Of a stretch of DNA of 64,000 nucleotides, positions 49,006-62,085 are shown piece after piece. A program made the position numbers and the translations under genes. Origin of the DNA: Zygnema cylindricum (lineage: Eukaryota; Streptophyta; Zygnematophyceae; Zygnematales; Zygnemataceae); contig JBBHKE010000963.1 of assembly GCA_037447655.1 (NCBI GenBank), positions 1 through 64,000 on the forward strand, written 5' to 3'. Below the pieces are notes generated by a model. That model made no database searches, had not been told where the DNA came from, and saw nothing but the letters and a program-made list of their open reading frames with translations. Positions within the stretch are counted from its first letter, which is position 1, and the number at the start of each line of letters is the position of its first letter.

Positions 49006-52000
49006 CCGCTTATCAAAATATGTTGTCAAATATTGGTGTGCGAGGGAATACTGGCCGCAATGGAAGAGTAACACACCATAATCCCGTCCTTCTCGCTCAT
49101 CCATGTTCAGCAACACAAGTCGCTCACTCACTGCATAAAGCCTCAAGAACCAACCATAGGTTAGACAGTAGCCGACTGAAACCTTATATAACAGCATCAG
49201 ACAACCGCCTAACTGCCAATGCCATGAGAAAGACTTCATGACCTTCACCTGCCAAGGCCCGTCTGATATCGCCGAAGCCAGTGCTGGTCCAAATGCCTCT
49301 CTGGAGACGATATTGGGCTGCTCGAGCAGCTGCAAGCTCAGCTCCACTCCTGTCAGGCAAGCCTCAAGACTTCCATATAAGAGCCAGTCCGTCCTATTAC
49401 TTCAAAGAGAACTCTGCAGACAAACATTAACGAATACATCCCCGAAGTAGAAAAATCAGAGGAGAAGTGTATAATAAACCTCTTGCTCCTTCTTTCTCCG
49501 CCTGAAACATTTCTCCAGTGAAAGAGAATTTGAAAGAGAATTGTAATGCATTAAAGTTGCTAGCAAGCAACATCGTCAAGCCTGGATTTGAATCAGAAAG
49601 AAAAAGCTGTAGCCTTTTCAGCTAACAACTGCAATGCTGCCCTATCTTAACGTTATTCAAGATCTGTGCATCTGTAAAACCTTGACTGTAACATGCTTAT
49701 AGAGAATCACAGAACAGCGGGGAATAGTAACACATTTTTTGTGAAGTACCAAATAATACCGAGAGACAAGAATGCTGTCATTCTACAAGAAGCCCAATCA
49801 GATCGAAGTCCCGTATGTGATTAGAGCTGATCTCTAAGTCCAACTCCACAGGTGGTGTTATGGTGCCGCAATTTTTGACAGTTTGAAGGGAGTTACAGGG
49901 AGACTTTTTCCATCTACTTCAAATACAGTTGAATAATATCCGAAGTTCCCCAGCAAACGACTACTCTAAACTGATATGCCCATATATTCCATCCTTGTCA
50001 CAAATCACACCTTGTATCTCCATGGGCCTTTGTGTCATACACAGTCTGCCAACATCGGCTTGTACAAATAATGTTCAACAAAGTGGGCTGGGACAAAGAG
50101 GCAAGCTTGCTTGTAACAGCACAAATCATTACTTGATGGTTCTTTGCACGTTTCTCAAAAGAACTTAGTGAAATAATCCTTCCGGTGAAAATGGGCCTTT
50201 TGGTGCTACACGTTGCTGTATATACAGATACATATATGTTTTGTGTTTGTATGTGAAAGTGGTTAAGAAGAATACAATAAACAATACCCTGCCATGAATG
50301 GTGATGTAAGGTCCAAATTTGTAGAAAGTTGTGGTCCTGTCAATATGAGACTGATTACATGTTCCACTTGCCGTTCTTTTGCATCCACTACATACAAATC
50401 AGAAAATTAAATTTGAATTTTGAAGCAGATTAACTTGCCAAAAAAGGTGGCCCGATCCTTGTCATATATCTAAGCATTACTTTGATAACCAAAAGATCAT
50501 CCCTCAAAATCGAGGCCAAAAGCCTTAACACAAAACTGCATGCAGCCAAGTTTTGATACCAAGGACGCTATGAACGACATAGTGTTAACTCACTTTTGAT
50601 AATTTGCTGTTGAAGAAGGCCCCGGAGCAGGGCCCATGATGCCCATGGCCGTTCCATGAGAATTAGCTGCAGCAGCTTCCAGGAAGCCGCTACCTCCACT
50701 TGATCCACGGTCCCAACGCCAAGGCCAATAGAGTTGTTTCAGAGCCAGCAATACCTGCAAAGCAACAATCCACGTTAAGAAATCACTTTTACTAGACCTG
50801 GTTCCTTCTACATCACTCACTCGTCCACATTAAAAAGAAATCAGTTCTTCCATATTCCATGCAGGAAGTTGTGACCCAAGGGACTACCAAAAACAGAATA
50901 TGAAATGTATGAGCATTTTAGGATGATTACAAGCCAAGCTTTTGAAACTCACTTCAAACAACAATAAGTGCGGTTTAAGCACCACAGCAGTGACATCTGA
51001 TTCCGCCTGGAAGGTCATCTCCGAAGAAGCCAACCGCGGTCGTGGCAGACTCAAGAGGTCCAAAGGAAGCTCCATCTCAACCATAAAGTCAATGGCACCC
51101 CGTCGCCTCAACCTATTGGCGAGCTCACTATAAATAAGTGCAAGCATTAAAGGTGTCCCCTGCCTCCTTGTCAGAACCTACATTCGCATAATTCCCCAGA
51201 AACCAAAACCAGAAAAAGATTGATGGCCGAACGAATAGTTCATGACAGGAATGCATTAACGCTCACATATTAACTCAGAACAATCTGAATTCTAAGACAC
51301 GTGTTTATCATTTCTATTACTGTAAAAAATCCAGCTAAACAACGCTATACCCAGTCAACAGAGTAAATTGGCCAATACTTAAAATGACAATCTTCACACA
51401 TTAAACACAGCAGGCATGGACAGACTAAAGTTTTACTGCAACATGTTTGCAGCTGAGAAAAATAAGTAGCCCTAGAACACATCCTACTTATCTAACCATG
51501 GTTGATTGTGAGCCTAAACTAGGCTTAACTGCCGGACAAAGATAAAACACAAAATCTATTCCTATCCAGTCCATTGAGAGCTAGACAAGGCTCCTTGGAA
51601 ATCCATGGTGTGTCATGAGAAGAGTACTTCACATCCTTATACCAAACTCCGACCACATTCTTCTTCCCCTTTTACATATCAATCTACAGAAAACCATGGC
51701 AATTATTGTATTGATATGTGCACCAATGGCCGTTCTGAAAGACATGATGCGATCACGGATTGGTCACCCTAAGGCTTATGCTACTCACTCCATTAAGGTA
51801 GAAATTTCGAGCATCTCCGGGTCCAATAAAAGCAGCTCTTGTAAAGCCCTGCAAATACAATAATCTTCTTAGGCCTTGTTAGGATTGTTTTCATGCATGT
51901 GGAGGAAAATTGCTGAAGGATTTATCCGTTAAATCTTGCCCGAAGAGGATAAACTCAGACAAACTCAACCAAATCAAAAAAATCACAAAGGGGCAGCAAT

Positions 52001-53016
52001 TAAAACAAAGAATAAAAAAGGTACAGGACAACAAGACAAAGTATTATGAAGTTTTCGAGCCTCTTGGAGGATTGCCTGTACCATGAAGCCGTAAATATAA
52101 TCGTTCATGACTTTGAAGACTGCATCTGGAGTCCTCTGAAGTGGAGAGGCTGGAAGATAGTGCCCCTCAATCTCATTAGCCATGAGATCCAGTCTTTGTA
52201 GATAGGCATCCACTGGCAATGGCACGGTAGAATGGGAGACCAGCGCATCATCCTCGGCAGCAATCTCTAACGCAGCCCGTGCAAGGTCAACTTCTGAATC
52301 TCCTCCTTGTAGGTTAGCGGGCTTCTCTGCATCCCCTGAATGACTGAGCTTCGCAATCTCATGGGCAAAGCCCATGCGGGCTATCTGAGCCCACCAAAAA
52401 AGCCTATTTCAATCTCTCAAGTGATGGAGAGAGTTACAATAAAAATGCATACCCTTCCTGATCCCACAAACAACAATTTGGAACCAGTTTTGTTATGCTA
52501 GCAAAATCATTGACGAGGCTAAAACAAAGAAGCTAAACAATATCTTTAGATTTTGAATGGCAAATCTGAAGTTGCCTTCTTCTAAGGAAAATGTCCAATG
52601 TGAATTACCCTTGCAAATTTTGAATCAATGCCGCTTTCCTCTATAAGAGTATGAAGGCGAAACTTTGTGTCACTTTCACCTTCATCTTCCAGCAAAGGTC
52701 CTCCATTTTGCTGCTCTTTCTCTTGTGCCTGACAGGTCGGCAATCGATGAAAGCCATTGTGAACAGTTCTGTGAATCTTGGTGAAGGAAATCAGCGAAGT
52801 TTGAAAAGGAACATCCAAGCCTTTACACTTATCATGGCCAGAAAAGACTGCGTATAGTCTCGAATTACACTTTAGACTAGGCTTCTTTGAGAGATCTTTG
52901 CAAATGAAGAACTTGCAACCCAGAAAAAGAATGGATGCAGCGGGTTCTATGCAAGAAGAAAGACCCCCATGGCTTATTGTACAGTGAGAAATGGAGCCCA
53001 GGTGAGAAAAAGGCAT
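49006..53016 (-). CDS. SirB1-type transglutaminase-like / TPR protein, probably plastid (3' end unresolved)
   Basis: Minus-strand exons 53016-52609, 52384-52082, 51848-51789, 51177-50953, 50754-50594, 49349-49249, 49130-49006, all in phase. The first exon (ATG 53016) has a basic, Ser-rich, acid-poor N-terminus like a chloroplast transit peptide, then RLHTLIEESGIDSKFAR. Next: EIAAEDDALVSHSTVPLPVD and AYLQRLDLMANEIEGHYLP, DARNFYLNGVLTRRQGTPLM and LALIYSELANRLRRRG, the SirB1 / Transglut_core2 signature. Then a Gly/Ala linker and a TPR-type end: AARAAQYRLQRGIWTSTGFG, DIRRALAVSERLVLLN, RDYGVLLFHCGQYSLAHQYL. The role of plant members is not established. One or two C-terminal exons below 49006 are missing; a frame at about 48810-48917 is possible but unconvincing. 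Confidence 0.8.
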
Positions 53017-53489
53017 GTTGAATATTTACACAAGCTTCAAACACTTTTGTATGACATACCAAATGAAAAAGGAAAGCCTTTGTCAGGAAACAGAAGTAAT
53101 TCTAAGTAAATTACGGTAGCATTCTATATCAAAATCTTAGTGGGAAAAATGCTAACGAGCTGTTCGTCGACTGCTTACGTTCAACAAATAGAAAGGCAAA
53201 TTGCAGAAAGGCAAATTCCTCACTGAAGAACTAAGGGCTTAAATTTGACGATTGATTCCAACGGATGCTTGAGACGTACATGTATAAAACGTGTCGTGTC
53301 TTCACAGCTGATACGTATCCATTTCATCACTCGCGAAAAGACATCTCTATTTGAAGATCATTGTCTTACTACTTCAGTTAGTAAGGCTTCCCGTTTGGTT
53401 TTGGCTTCCTTCTTTTTTTAGTAGGTCTTAAAGTTAGTATTCAATTTTACTCCGTATCCCTTTGCCTCTTGCACGGTGGAGTGTTATCA
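53017..53489. promoter_or_regulatory. Divergent intergenic promoter region
   Basis: 473 bp between two head-to-head start codons, with no coding sequence seen; it must carry both promoters and 5' UTRs. Confidence 0.5.
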
Positions 53490-56306
53490 ATGGGTCTCTT
53501 CGATGATTTGCCTCCACCAAGCAAGGAATTGAACAAGCCCAGCAGTCCTCTCCCTGCAGTGAGCAGTGTTGAGCCTGCAGCTAAAAGAAGTCGCTTCAAT
53601 GAACCTGGTCTTCCTACTGGTGGCTCCCTTCACTCTGCTTTGAAAGGGAAGAGAGAAGAATTAAATGGAAGTAAAGGAAGTACGGAGGGTGATCCAAATG
53701 TTAAGAAAGGTGATTAACTCCTTGATGTTACCCTAAATAAAAGAAATTGACTTGGATTAGCGAACAACATTAGTTTCAGTCTACAGGCTATTTGTGCAAC
53801 ATATCATTCCTTGCATTCTCACTTGCACTGGAGCTTTGTGCAGGTGCTCGAGGGGTTTGTTTCAAGACCACAGAAGAAGTGAGCAGCGAGCAAGTCCTGG
53901 CAGCCATGAAAAAAATTACTGCTCACATAGGCACTCCATCGAAATTCAGCAAGGCGTCTAAGTTAGCTCTGCAGTTACTTGAGACAGGTAGTGTCCACCC
54001 TTCAACAGCAGACCAGTTTTTTGAAGTACTTAAGGCTGCCATGTCTACACCAACTGCAGCAGTGATGCCTGACATACATTCGGAATATCGAGCTCTTTTT
54101 ATTGCCGCTAATGAATGCTCCAAAGTAAGATGATTGTGAGAGGTGATTTCCAGATTAATTGCCTTAAATGTCGGTTGTTGTGTCTTCCTTGTCTTACAAT
54201 CCTGGATAGCAAGGTAACTCGCTGTGCCACATTGACATTTGTAGACATTCAAATTAAAATTAAGTTTCTTATCCTGTTGACATCAACAGTATAATGGTAT
54301 TCTTACACCTCCCAAGCACCGTCTATGTACAGCTGTATCACCTACAACTTCAGATGTAATTCTAGTCTTGGAACATTCTCAGTAACTCTCAACATAACGT
54401 GCATTGGATGGGAGAATCCGACCTAGTATTATGAAATCAATGCTGATGCTCTTCACCCGTCGTTTTGAATCAGTTATATTAAAGGAGTATTTGTGTGTTA
54501 TTGGGGGCGCTTGCAGATAGGATGGTTTTAACAGCAGGGCGCATTTCTTTTTAGAAATGCTGCCTGCTTTTCTTTTTAGGTGAGTGGGATAATGTGTTGT
54601 TATAGTATTTTTAAGTTTAATTTTCTTGATATTTATTTTGCACTGCAGATTTTTTCCGTTGCTCAGCAGGAACAACTATGTGTTTGGCTGTTATGGGCAG
54701 ACGTTGCAAATGAGCTTCAAACTGATGATAGTTACCAGGTACATCGAGCCATGTCGATCTTTTCATGAACTACAAGGGAAGATTGTGAGGGAATTTTGTT
54801 GTGAATTTGGTGTACTTATTTGCCAAGTGCATTGTTAATGTGGTTTTCTTGCGCTTGCATGTTAACAGTATTTTTTTTCCACTGCTTTTATTTGAACGTG
54901 TTGCAAAATTGAGGCAAAGAGGAGATCAGATGCTATGGAAGCTCTCATGTTGTTGGAGCTGTCTGGAACCCCAGATAATGTTTCATAACCAATGTGATTG
55001 AAAATTCTTGGCTGTTAATCTGAAGTGTTTTCTTACAGAGTGTTGTAGCTTTCACTGAGGTTTGACGTAGGCTAATGATGGGATTTGTGTCAGTGATCTA
55101 AAATGTCTTATTATCAGCTGCTAAATCGTGAGGTTGCTGCATTTCTAATTTTATTTGTTTTTTGGGCTCTCAGTTTTCTCGGGCCACAGGACGCGTACGC
55201 CAAACAATAGAAGCACTACCAGAGGCCTCATTGGAGGATGAAAATCATGACTCGCTCATCGTTCATGCAGAGGCTGAGTGTGACAATGGTCCTCTACCTC
55301 AGAAGGAGGAAAAGGGCACACCTGCTGATGGTAGTAAAGATACCGGAGAAAAAGCTGGTGATGTCGATCCATTTGGGCTGGATTCTTTGGAAAAAGACCC
55401 CTTTGGATTATCCGCCCTGCTGCCCAAAAAGTCCAAGAAGGAAGAACGGGCGCGCAAGAAACGAGCGGAAGAGGCTGAGCAGCGAAGGGCCACAGAGGAG
55501 AGGCTCCGTTTGCGTAGAGAGAGGAGAGAAGCACTTATCTTCTGCTTGAAACGAGCCTCGGATCTCTATCGACACACCTGGTTAGTTTCATATGAAATTC
55601 TACGCCTTCTGCTGGTACATAGTGAGAAATTGTGATCAGGTAGCGCTGTAATTGCCACTTTAGATATGCTCATGTCCATGCAAGTTATATTGCAGGACTT
55701 TCTGTCCGCTTTTTGTTAAATACACAATGAAACTTAGGAGTATTTTCATGACTTTGATCCTGGGCAGGAACTCACTAAAGGCTGAGTTTGAGTTCAAAAA
55801 CAAGTGACTTTGCACCTGCCACCTGGCAGAGTCAGCTAATTCTCTCATTCTTGTTCCTCAAAATCCCTCTGTCTGAGAGCTCTAAGGATGTGAGGTTGCA
55901 AGGCTGCAAGGTTTCTTACCGGTGTTGAAGTCTGAACAGACGGTTTTTGGTGTATGCTGTCGTGGTAGCCAAATATTGGCGGATTATTATTGCAACATGG
56001 GAAACTATATACGATAAGATGTTTTGTGGTCCTGTGTGCAGGGCGCAGACCACTATTGACATTCTCGTGAAGCATGCTTATGACTTCCGAGCACGGTTCA
56101 CTAGCAGCCAAAAACAAGCGATAGAGTTCCTGTGGGATTCTGTACGTTCACAGCAGGCACGAAGAAAACAGGGGAAATCAACACAGGGAAAACTGGATGT
56201 GACGGCCTTTGAACGTCTCCAGGATCAGTATGCCAGTGAGCTGATAAGCATTAGAAAAGGTGTCGGTTCTAGTGGCGGCAGGTCCACCACCAATTGGTTG
56301 GGCTAA
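53490..56306 (+). CDS. Conserved plant protein of unknown function (MGLFDDLPPP family), complete, 420 aa
   Basis: Exons 53490-53709, 53844-54124, 54649-54738, 55174-55580, 56042-56306 (TAA). Junctions keep phase (G|GT Gly, TG|G Trp; the nearer AG at 56048 would create TGA and is rejected). The protein opens MGLFDDLPPPSKELN, has a helical repeat-like region (ITAHIGTPSKFSKASKLALQ, TADQFFEVLKAAM), a Glu-rich middle with two DPFGL motifs, a charged coiled coil (KEERARKKRAEEAEQRR), and a conserved end TTIDILVKHAYDFRARFTSS ... GKLDVTAFERLQDQYASELI and NWLG. I recall similar full-length proteins in land plants without a defined role. Nothing suggests a membrane or signal peptide. Confidence 0.85.
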
Positions 56307-57390
56307 TCTGTGGATGCCAGCATCAGCCAGGTGTCTAGAACAGCTTGCAGATTGGGCAACTTTTGTATATCCACGGGTGTATGCAATGTCATTGCATTAA
56401 CGAGTATTTGTGTGCCTAGGTTTTCCTTGTCACTGGACTGACATGGTTTTTGCTTCTTTGTGTTGGGATTTTATTTTCTTTTTCAATGGAGTTGTTTTCT
56501 CTCGTCATTGAGTTTACTAATCTGAACAGGCTGCTTTTGAAGTCCACTGTCGGACTATTTTTTGTTTTCATGATCTCCTTTTGGGTCCCAAGGCAGTTCT
56601 CCAAGAGTACAAATATGCATTATTTTTTTATCATAAAGAGGCTATTGTTTTCATAGCCAGAGTTAGTGTGATCATATATGAACTTGTTTTATCGAATCAT
56701 CCGGTGTAGTCCTGCCATGTTGGTGTGAAGACCATTCAGCATGGAGCCTGTTTATCATGAAATACAGTCCAACTTTTCTAAGCAGCAAGAAGTGAAGAAC
56801 CTACCAGTCGTTGTGCAGTCACTGCAAAAAATCCATGAACCAGTCAAGCACATCTCATGTAGGTACTATAGGTCCCCAAAGCTAATCACACACTCTAGAG
56901 TTCTCTGGATGCGCTGTAACTTTGTATACCCACTGCAGTCCTTTCTGTACATATCATCAAATGAAACTGTAGGTCAACAGATGTGTGAAATGTCATTTGG
57001 ATTTCTAGCGCTTGCCACAGTTCTTTCTTCTTGACTATTCTTCACATTCAATCTTGTCAATGATATTGTTTGGCAGTTTGTTTTTTTTTTGTTTGTTTGT
57101 TTTTTTGTTTGTGCCTATTTTCAGAATTGTCGCATTAATGGTTTAATTGTGTGGATGTCTTTGACATTCGGAGTTTTGGGTGTTAGAGATATTTGTCAGT
57201 TCCTTGTTGGGCGAACTGGTGCTCTTTGGCCGTGTGCATTTTTGTGTTCTCAATGCTACATCTCTTTGCACATTTCTGTTTCCTAATGGTTGCTTCCTGA
57301 TGATGATGCTGGTAAATGATGCTGGCAGGATTACCAGGGCCAGGTTTGTAACAAATGGCTTGGAGTACATCCTTAGCAAAACATGAATAA
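56307..57390. other. 3' UTR and intergenic
   Basis: No gene seen. Contains a T/G-rich stretch at 57075-57110. Confidence 0.5.
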
Positions 57391-58305
57391 ATGCACATTG
57401 GAACACTAGCATATCTAGTAGCAGGTACTTGTTTTATAAAATCCGCATGCTCGTTCACGACCTTCAAGGTTGTCACCGCTATTGAGTCCGAGCTTCTCGA
57501 GGCGCTTCCTTCTAATACTTCGCATGCATGCTTTCTTACCTGTGGCGGACCTGGTTCCGGAGCTTGGCTATTGGCTATCCCTATCTTATCTACCCTCCGA
57601 TTCACCTCGGCTCAATTCACCACGGCCCTTAGGTTTCGGCTTGGCTTCCCTCACCCACCTTTGCTTGGCTCTCTTGTTTGCTCATGTGACCACGTTCTTG
57701 AGCCCGACGGCGTTCATTTGCTTCGTTGCTCCCACGGAGGAGAGTTGATTCAAGCGCACGACACGATTCAAGACACCATTGCTAATATCGCTTCCGAGGG
57801 GGGATATTCTGTCCGTCGGGAAGTTTCCAACATTATTTCTCCCCGTCGGGTTGACATTGTATTACTTGATGGTGCGCGTCGTACATTTGGTGACGTTGTT
57901 TTGGCGAACCCTACCTCTGATACAGTTGTTGTCAGTGAAGCAGCTCGACATGTGGGTGTGGCCGCACGCGACTCGGCTAAGAGGAAGGAGCATGATTATG
58001 CCCATCGCGATGCTATGGATGGTTTCATTCCGATGGCGGTCGAGATATTTGGTTGTTTGGGTGTGAATTTGGACGAGTTCCTCCGTGCTTGTGGTCGGCG
58101 TTCGTTCGAGCGGCGGGGACCCCGGAGCCCGTCGGATTCAGTACTTGCTTCCTTTTACCGTTAACGTTTATCGGTGGCCCTTCAGCGAGTGCAGGCTTCT
58201 ATCCTCCTTGGATCGTCTATTGCGGCTATGGGTCGTCGACGTGTCCCAGAACTCCCTCCTCGTGCTCCTCCGGGGTTAGGGGACTTACGTGGTTGCCTTG
58301 CGTAG
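57391..58305 (+). pseudogene. LINE polyprotein C-terminus, 5'-truncated
   Basis: Open from 57391 to a TAA at 58162-58164, then the same frame continues (RLSVALQRVQAS ... GDLRGCLA) to TAG at 58303-58305, so the first stop is probably a later mutation. Motifs: ALRFRLGFPHP, a Cys/His cluster CSCDHVLEPDGVHLLRCSHG, HDTIQDTI, then RRVDIVLLDGARRTFGDVVL, resembling a PD-(D/E)XK (restriction-like) endonuclease core, and EIFGCLGV. The cluster plus nuclease-like order resembles RLE-type non-LTR elements; reverse transcriptase itself is missing, as usual for 5'-truncated LINE copies. A second, ruined copy lies at 38.7-39.1 kb. Confidence 0.7.
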
Positions 58306-58560
58306 ATTTTAAGTTATGCGAGGGTTTTGTTGATAGGTGTTAGCTCTTTCCTTTGACGTTTCGTTTGTTGTTTTTTGCTTCTTTGGGTGTTTTCCGTCTA
58401 CTAGCCATCTTTTCGTGTTTTCGTTGCTTTTGCCTTGCTTATTGTTTTTGTTTATTCCCCCGACATGTAGTTTTTCAGTTTTTGCCGTGCTACTTCCTTT
58501 TGTTTCCATGGACTCAGATGGTTTACCATCGCGCTTTTTAATAAAGTCAGCCATTTTTAG
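58306..58560 (+). other. Probable LINE 3' UTR with AATAAA
   Basis: T-rich sequence after the LINE stop with TTTTTAATAAAGTCAG at about 58537, a plausible polyadenylation signal. I found no clear poly(A) tail or target duplication. Confidence 0.4.
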
Positions 58561-58659
58561 TTTTTTCCATACTCAAAGAATTGTGTTATTGGACAAGTTG
58601 TTAGGTGAGATTGTGAAATGTGAATCTTTCTTTAACCAAACTGAGAGGCAAATTCATGG

Positions 58660-59480
58660 AAAGAAAAAAAAAATGTACCGCGGATGCGCCTTTGGCCACT
58701 AACTACCAATCAATGTTTCATGAAGGCTTGTTGTTCACCGGTTTGCCACCACCTCCCACAAATATCAAATGGTGCCAACAAAGTGGCAAACCCCTTGCAC
58801 ACCGTCCCAAAACATCCTTGTTTCGACATGGAGGATTGTGTTTTGGGGCTTCTTTTATACCCCATTGTCCACCTAAATCTTCAAATATCCCTTCCACATA
58901 TCGGTGTGCTCTCATTTGGGTCACACTGGTGGGCTTTCTCCGATGGTTGGTGCCTTTTGTCCATCACCCATCCTCTCTCTTTTGCAGCATTCAAGGTCCT
59001 TCAAGCTCTCCATCCACCAGCTTGTGTTAAACCATCCTAGTGTGCTGCTTGGTCACCCTCTAACATCCCTCCTTTCTATCCCCCATTTTGTTTTTGAAAC
59101 TTGTTCATCCGAGGGCATTCGTGCATGAGAGTGCACACGCGGCATGAGTTGTTTTGTGACCTAGTTGCTCGATTATGCTCTTCAGCTTGATTTGTCCCAC
59201 ATGGACGACCATCTTCCCCAACCTTCCCAAAACTCAATCGGCGTCTGGTCTTTTGACGAGGTCTTTTATCCACCGAGGCTCCTATTTTACCCGCATGTTC
59301 CTCCCAACCCTACCTGTGTCTTATTTCTTTCCTTCGAGAAATTTTCTAAGACACAAACGAGCCTTTGCTTCCATTTCTTATGTTTGTGTCATTAATCACG
59401 TCTGTACGGGATTTTTACTAGCGTTAACCCCTTTAGCATTTCACGAAACTACAGATTCTATTCCACCTAAAGAGTGACGA
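58660..59480 (+). repeat. Repeat shared with 38.2-38.5 kb
   Basis: Matching words in the same order: ATACCCCATTGTCCACC, TTTGTCCCACATGGACGACC, TTTTGACGAGGTCTTTTATCC, CTTATTTCTTTCCTTCGA. Probably another part of the same LINE family. No intact protein. Confidence 0.6.
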
Positions 59481-61302
59481 TTCAATATAATCATCGAAGA
59501 AGTCCATCTTTAAATGATATTATTGCTCTTTTGTTTACAAAGTCCTCTAATGCCCCATTGTTTTTTGTGCTTTATTCAGTTTTCCAACTGAAGATATTTC
59601 TTCGTGCTTATATTTGCGGCATGATAACAGATTACTAGCAATTCATGACTTTCTCGAGCCACAAGAACATCTTGTTGATTGTAGAATGCTTTAACTAGGT
59701 GCCTTCCATCTTGTAAAACCTTAAAATATCGCCATACTTTGGAAGTTGCTTATGCAAGTACAGTTTTTTAGATTCGCCACCACGCAATATATTGCTATCC
59801 CTTGTACCGATTATCGGAATCATAGCGACAGCAAATTTACCAAAACGTTTTGAGTGTACGCGCGGATTGCGCAAATCTGCAAATATTCCAATTACAGGCG
59901 CCCTGACGCGAAACCAGCAAAAAGTACGTCCACGTGTAAAGTAGAGCACTCGAATTTGCAGCGTGTAGACTATAGTGGTCAACGTGGCATATTGCTGAAA
60001 TCGCTTATTGGGTAACCCGTGTAACCACGTGAACATGAAATAGAGAAAATTGAGCCGACGTGACACTTTTGAACGTCAAATCCGACAAACAAAAAAAAAA
60101 GCTGAGCGCTACAGGAGGGAACGTGGCTCTATTTCCGGACAACGCGTTGAGAAAACACCCAGCGAAATAAAATCAAACAATGGCGTAAAATGACAACGCA
60201 ACGCTAAACGTGGCAAATTAAGCGTTCGACGAATACGAGGCAGAGTACGGGATTCCCTCGGCAAAAGCAGCAAAACAGTGGACGTGGAAACAGCCCGAAA
60301 TGAAAAAGTACCTTGAAAACAAAACGGCGGCAAGTCAAATGGAACGCGGGACGTGGCCCATATTTGAAATCGGCCGTAAAGCTTGTTGCTCCTCCATACT
60401 CTGCGAACACTGCGATATCCTGGTATGACTGCGATGCCACGTGAGGAGTGAGTTCCACGTGTATTGCTCTATCGCCGTTGTTGTTTCGGGCCCTTCAAAG
60501 CAGGTTTTCCGCATGCACACGTCATCGATGTGCGTTCGACGACAGGCACGGCTTCACTTTGCGCCGCAGCCGTCGCCATCCATGATGCGCATGTGTACGG
60601 CGATGAAATAGCATGAAGGCCGGAAAAACCGACGCTACCAGCGCACATTTCCGGTGAATACATTTTTGTTTTACAGGACGAAACTTCATACTTATTTATA
60701 AGCTTTATACCAATATTGAATTTATTTTAGCTTATGTAAATATATGCATCCGATATTAAATTCAAATAATAACAGAGCTACAGTATTAAGAAAATAAACA
60801 TGTTTGTATGAACATGTAATCAAGATTTACGCATTTACATATGTTTTTTGAGTCCGTTGACAAATTTCTTCAGGAAAATTGTGTACCTGTTCCTGACAAA
60901 TATTTTCAGTAGAGATTAAGGATTTCTTCACATTTGTTGGTTTTTTTTGTCAATTATTTAATTATTTGTGAATCTTATTTGGTTTTTCTAGGTTAAAAAA
61001 ACGACCTACCTGGTGAAAGCTATATAGATTAAAAGCATTAAGTAAAATTAATTAATAAAAGAAATAGTATTCTGTTTGTTGAAATATAATAAAAGACAAG
61101 CAGCACTATCTGCTCTGAAAATGTATAAAACATTTTTTTTGACAAATTTCCTGTAATAGGTACCAATAATATTTCAACAGCAATATTTGTAAACTTGCAT
61201 AAAATTTAAAAATCATTAGACAAGTGCGTTATCTTCTCATTTTTTACAAATTTGTAGTTTGTAGCATTTGTCGTTTTTTTTTGCTCGGAATTCTCTGAAA
61301 AT
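59481..61302. other. Intergenic, no gene seen
   Basis: The stretch 59930-60600 is relatively CpG-rich with short overlapping frames that look like chance. The stretch 60660-61290 is very AT-rich and is the likely promoter side of the 61303 gene. Confidence 0.5.
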
Positions 61303-61626
61303 ATGGCTCAAAACTTTTCCGGTGTAAACGGAATCGTGGAAAGGTCGCCGACAGAAATTGAACTATTTTGGCTAAAAAAAACGTACGGATTTTCTGATTT
61401 CCACTTATATTGTATGACAGGCGTGATTCTTTTAGTACTCTATCCAATAGCGAATTTGCCGTACCTTATTTTGGATTATTTGAAACTTCCTTTTTTTGAA
61501 AAGTATCGCCTACAGCCGAATTCGTACAACTCTCCTGCTGCCACGTGGCAGTGTCTGAAAGATGTTATATGGACCATGGTAGTTACCGTTGGGCTGCTGC
61601 AATTTTTGTCATATCCCTTTTTTAAG
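61303..61626 (+). CDS. Sterol C-4 methyl oxidase (SMO1-like), first coding exon only
   Basis: ATG at 61303; the exon ends at TTTAAG|GTGAG (61626), phase 0, 108 codons. The sequence TEIELFWLKKTYGFSDFHLY, two membrane helices (MTGVILLVLYPIANLPYLIL and VVTVGLLQFLSYPFF), FEKYRLQPNSYNSPAATWQC and LKDVIW match the N-terminal third of plant 4,4-dimethylsterol / methylsterol monooxygenases of the fatty-acid hydroxylase superfamily, ER enzymes that remove C-4 methyl groups in phytosterol synthesis. The His-box catalytic motifs would be on later exons that I cannot find before 64000, so the next intron is over 2.3 kb or the gene is broken. Confidence 0.85.
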
Positions 61627-61767
61627 GTGAGAAATCAACATTTTCTTCTTCTTCGTTTCTTTCGGTTCCGATCGGTTTCTTATCCTTTGGTTCATTTGCT
61701 TTTGTTTTAGTTTCTTTGGTTGTTTGTGTGACCCTTCTATGTACCTTAAAGTACAGTGAAGTATATA

Positions 61768-62085
61768 CCCTCCCATCCTCCAAATCCTCCTCCCCTTTCC
61801 CCTTCCTCCTCCCGTCCTCCCTCCCCCTTCCCTCCACACCTCCCCTCTCCTCCCCCCTTCCCCGCCTACTTTTCCGACCTCTCTCCCGCCTCCTCTCCGT
61901 CCTCCTTCCCCTCCTCCCCACCTCCTTTCTTCCCCTCCCTCCTTCCTCCTACCCCTCCCTTTTACCCTCCTCTTTCCCCCCTTCTCCCTCCTGCCTGAGC
62001 CCCTCCTCCCCCCCTCCCCCAGCTCACCCCTCCCTTCTCCCCCCCCTCCCTCCCCGCCTTCCTCCCCGCCTCCTCTCCCTCGTAC
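61768..62085. repeat. Polypyrimidine (CTCC)n-rich tract
   Basis: About 320 bases almost without purines on the plus strand, mixed CCTCC/CCCTTCC words. Confidence 0.95.

Noticed and set aside
52877-53062. Alternative start for the SirB1 gene at ATG 53062
   Set aside because: That frame stops after 61 codons without a good donor, whereas ATG 53016 is in frame with the conserved exon.
56046-56052. Alternative acceptor at GGCGCAG for the last exon of the 53.5-kb gene
   Set aside because: It would create TGA at the junction; the acceptor 7 bases earlier restores Trp and matches the conserved ending.
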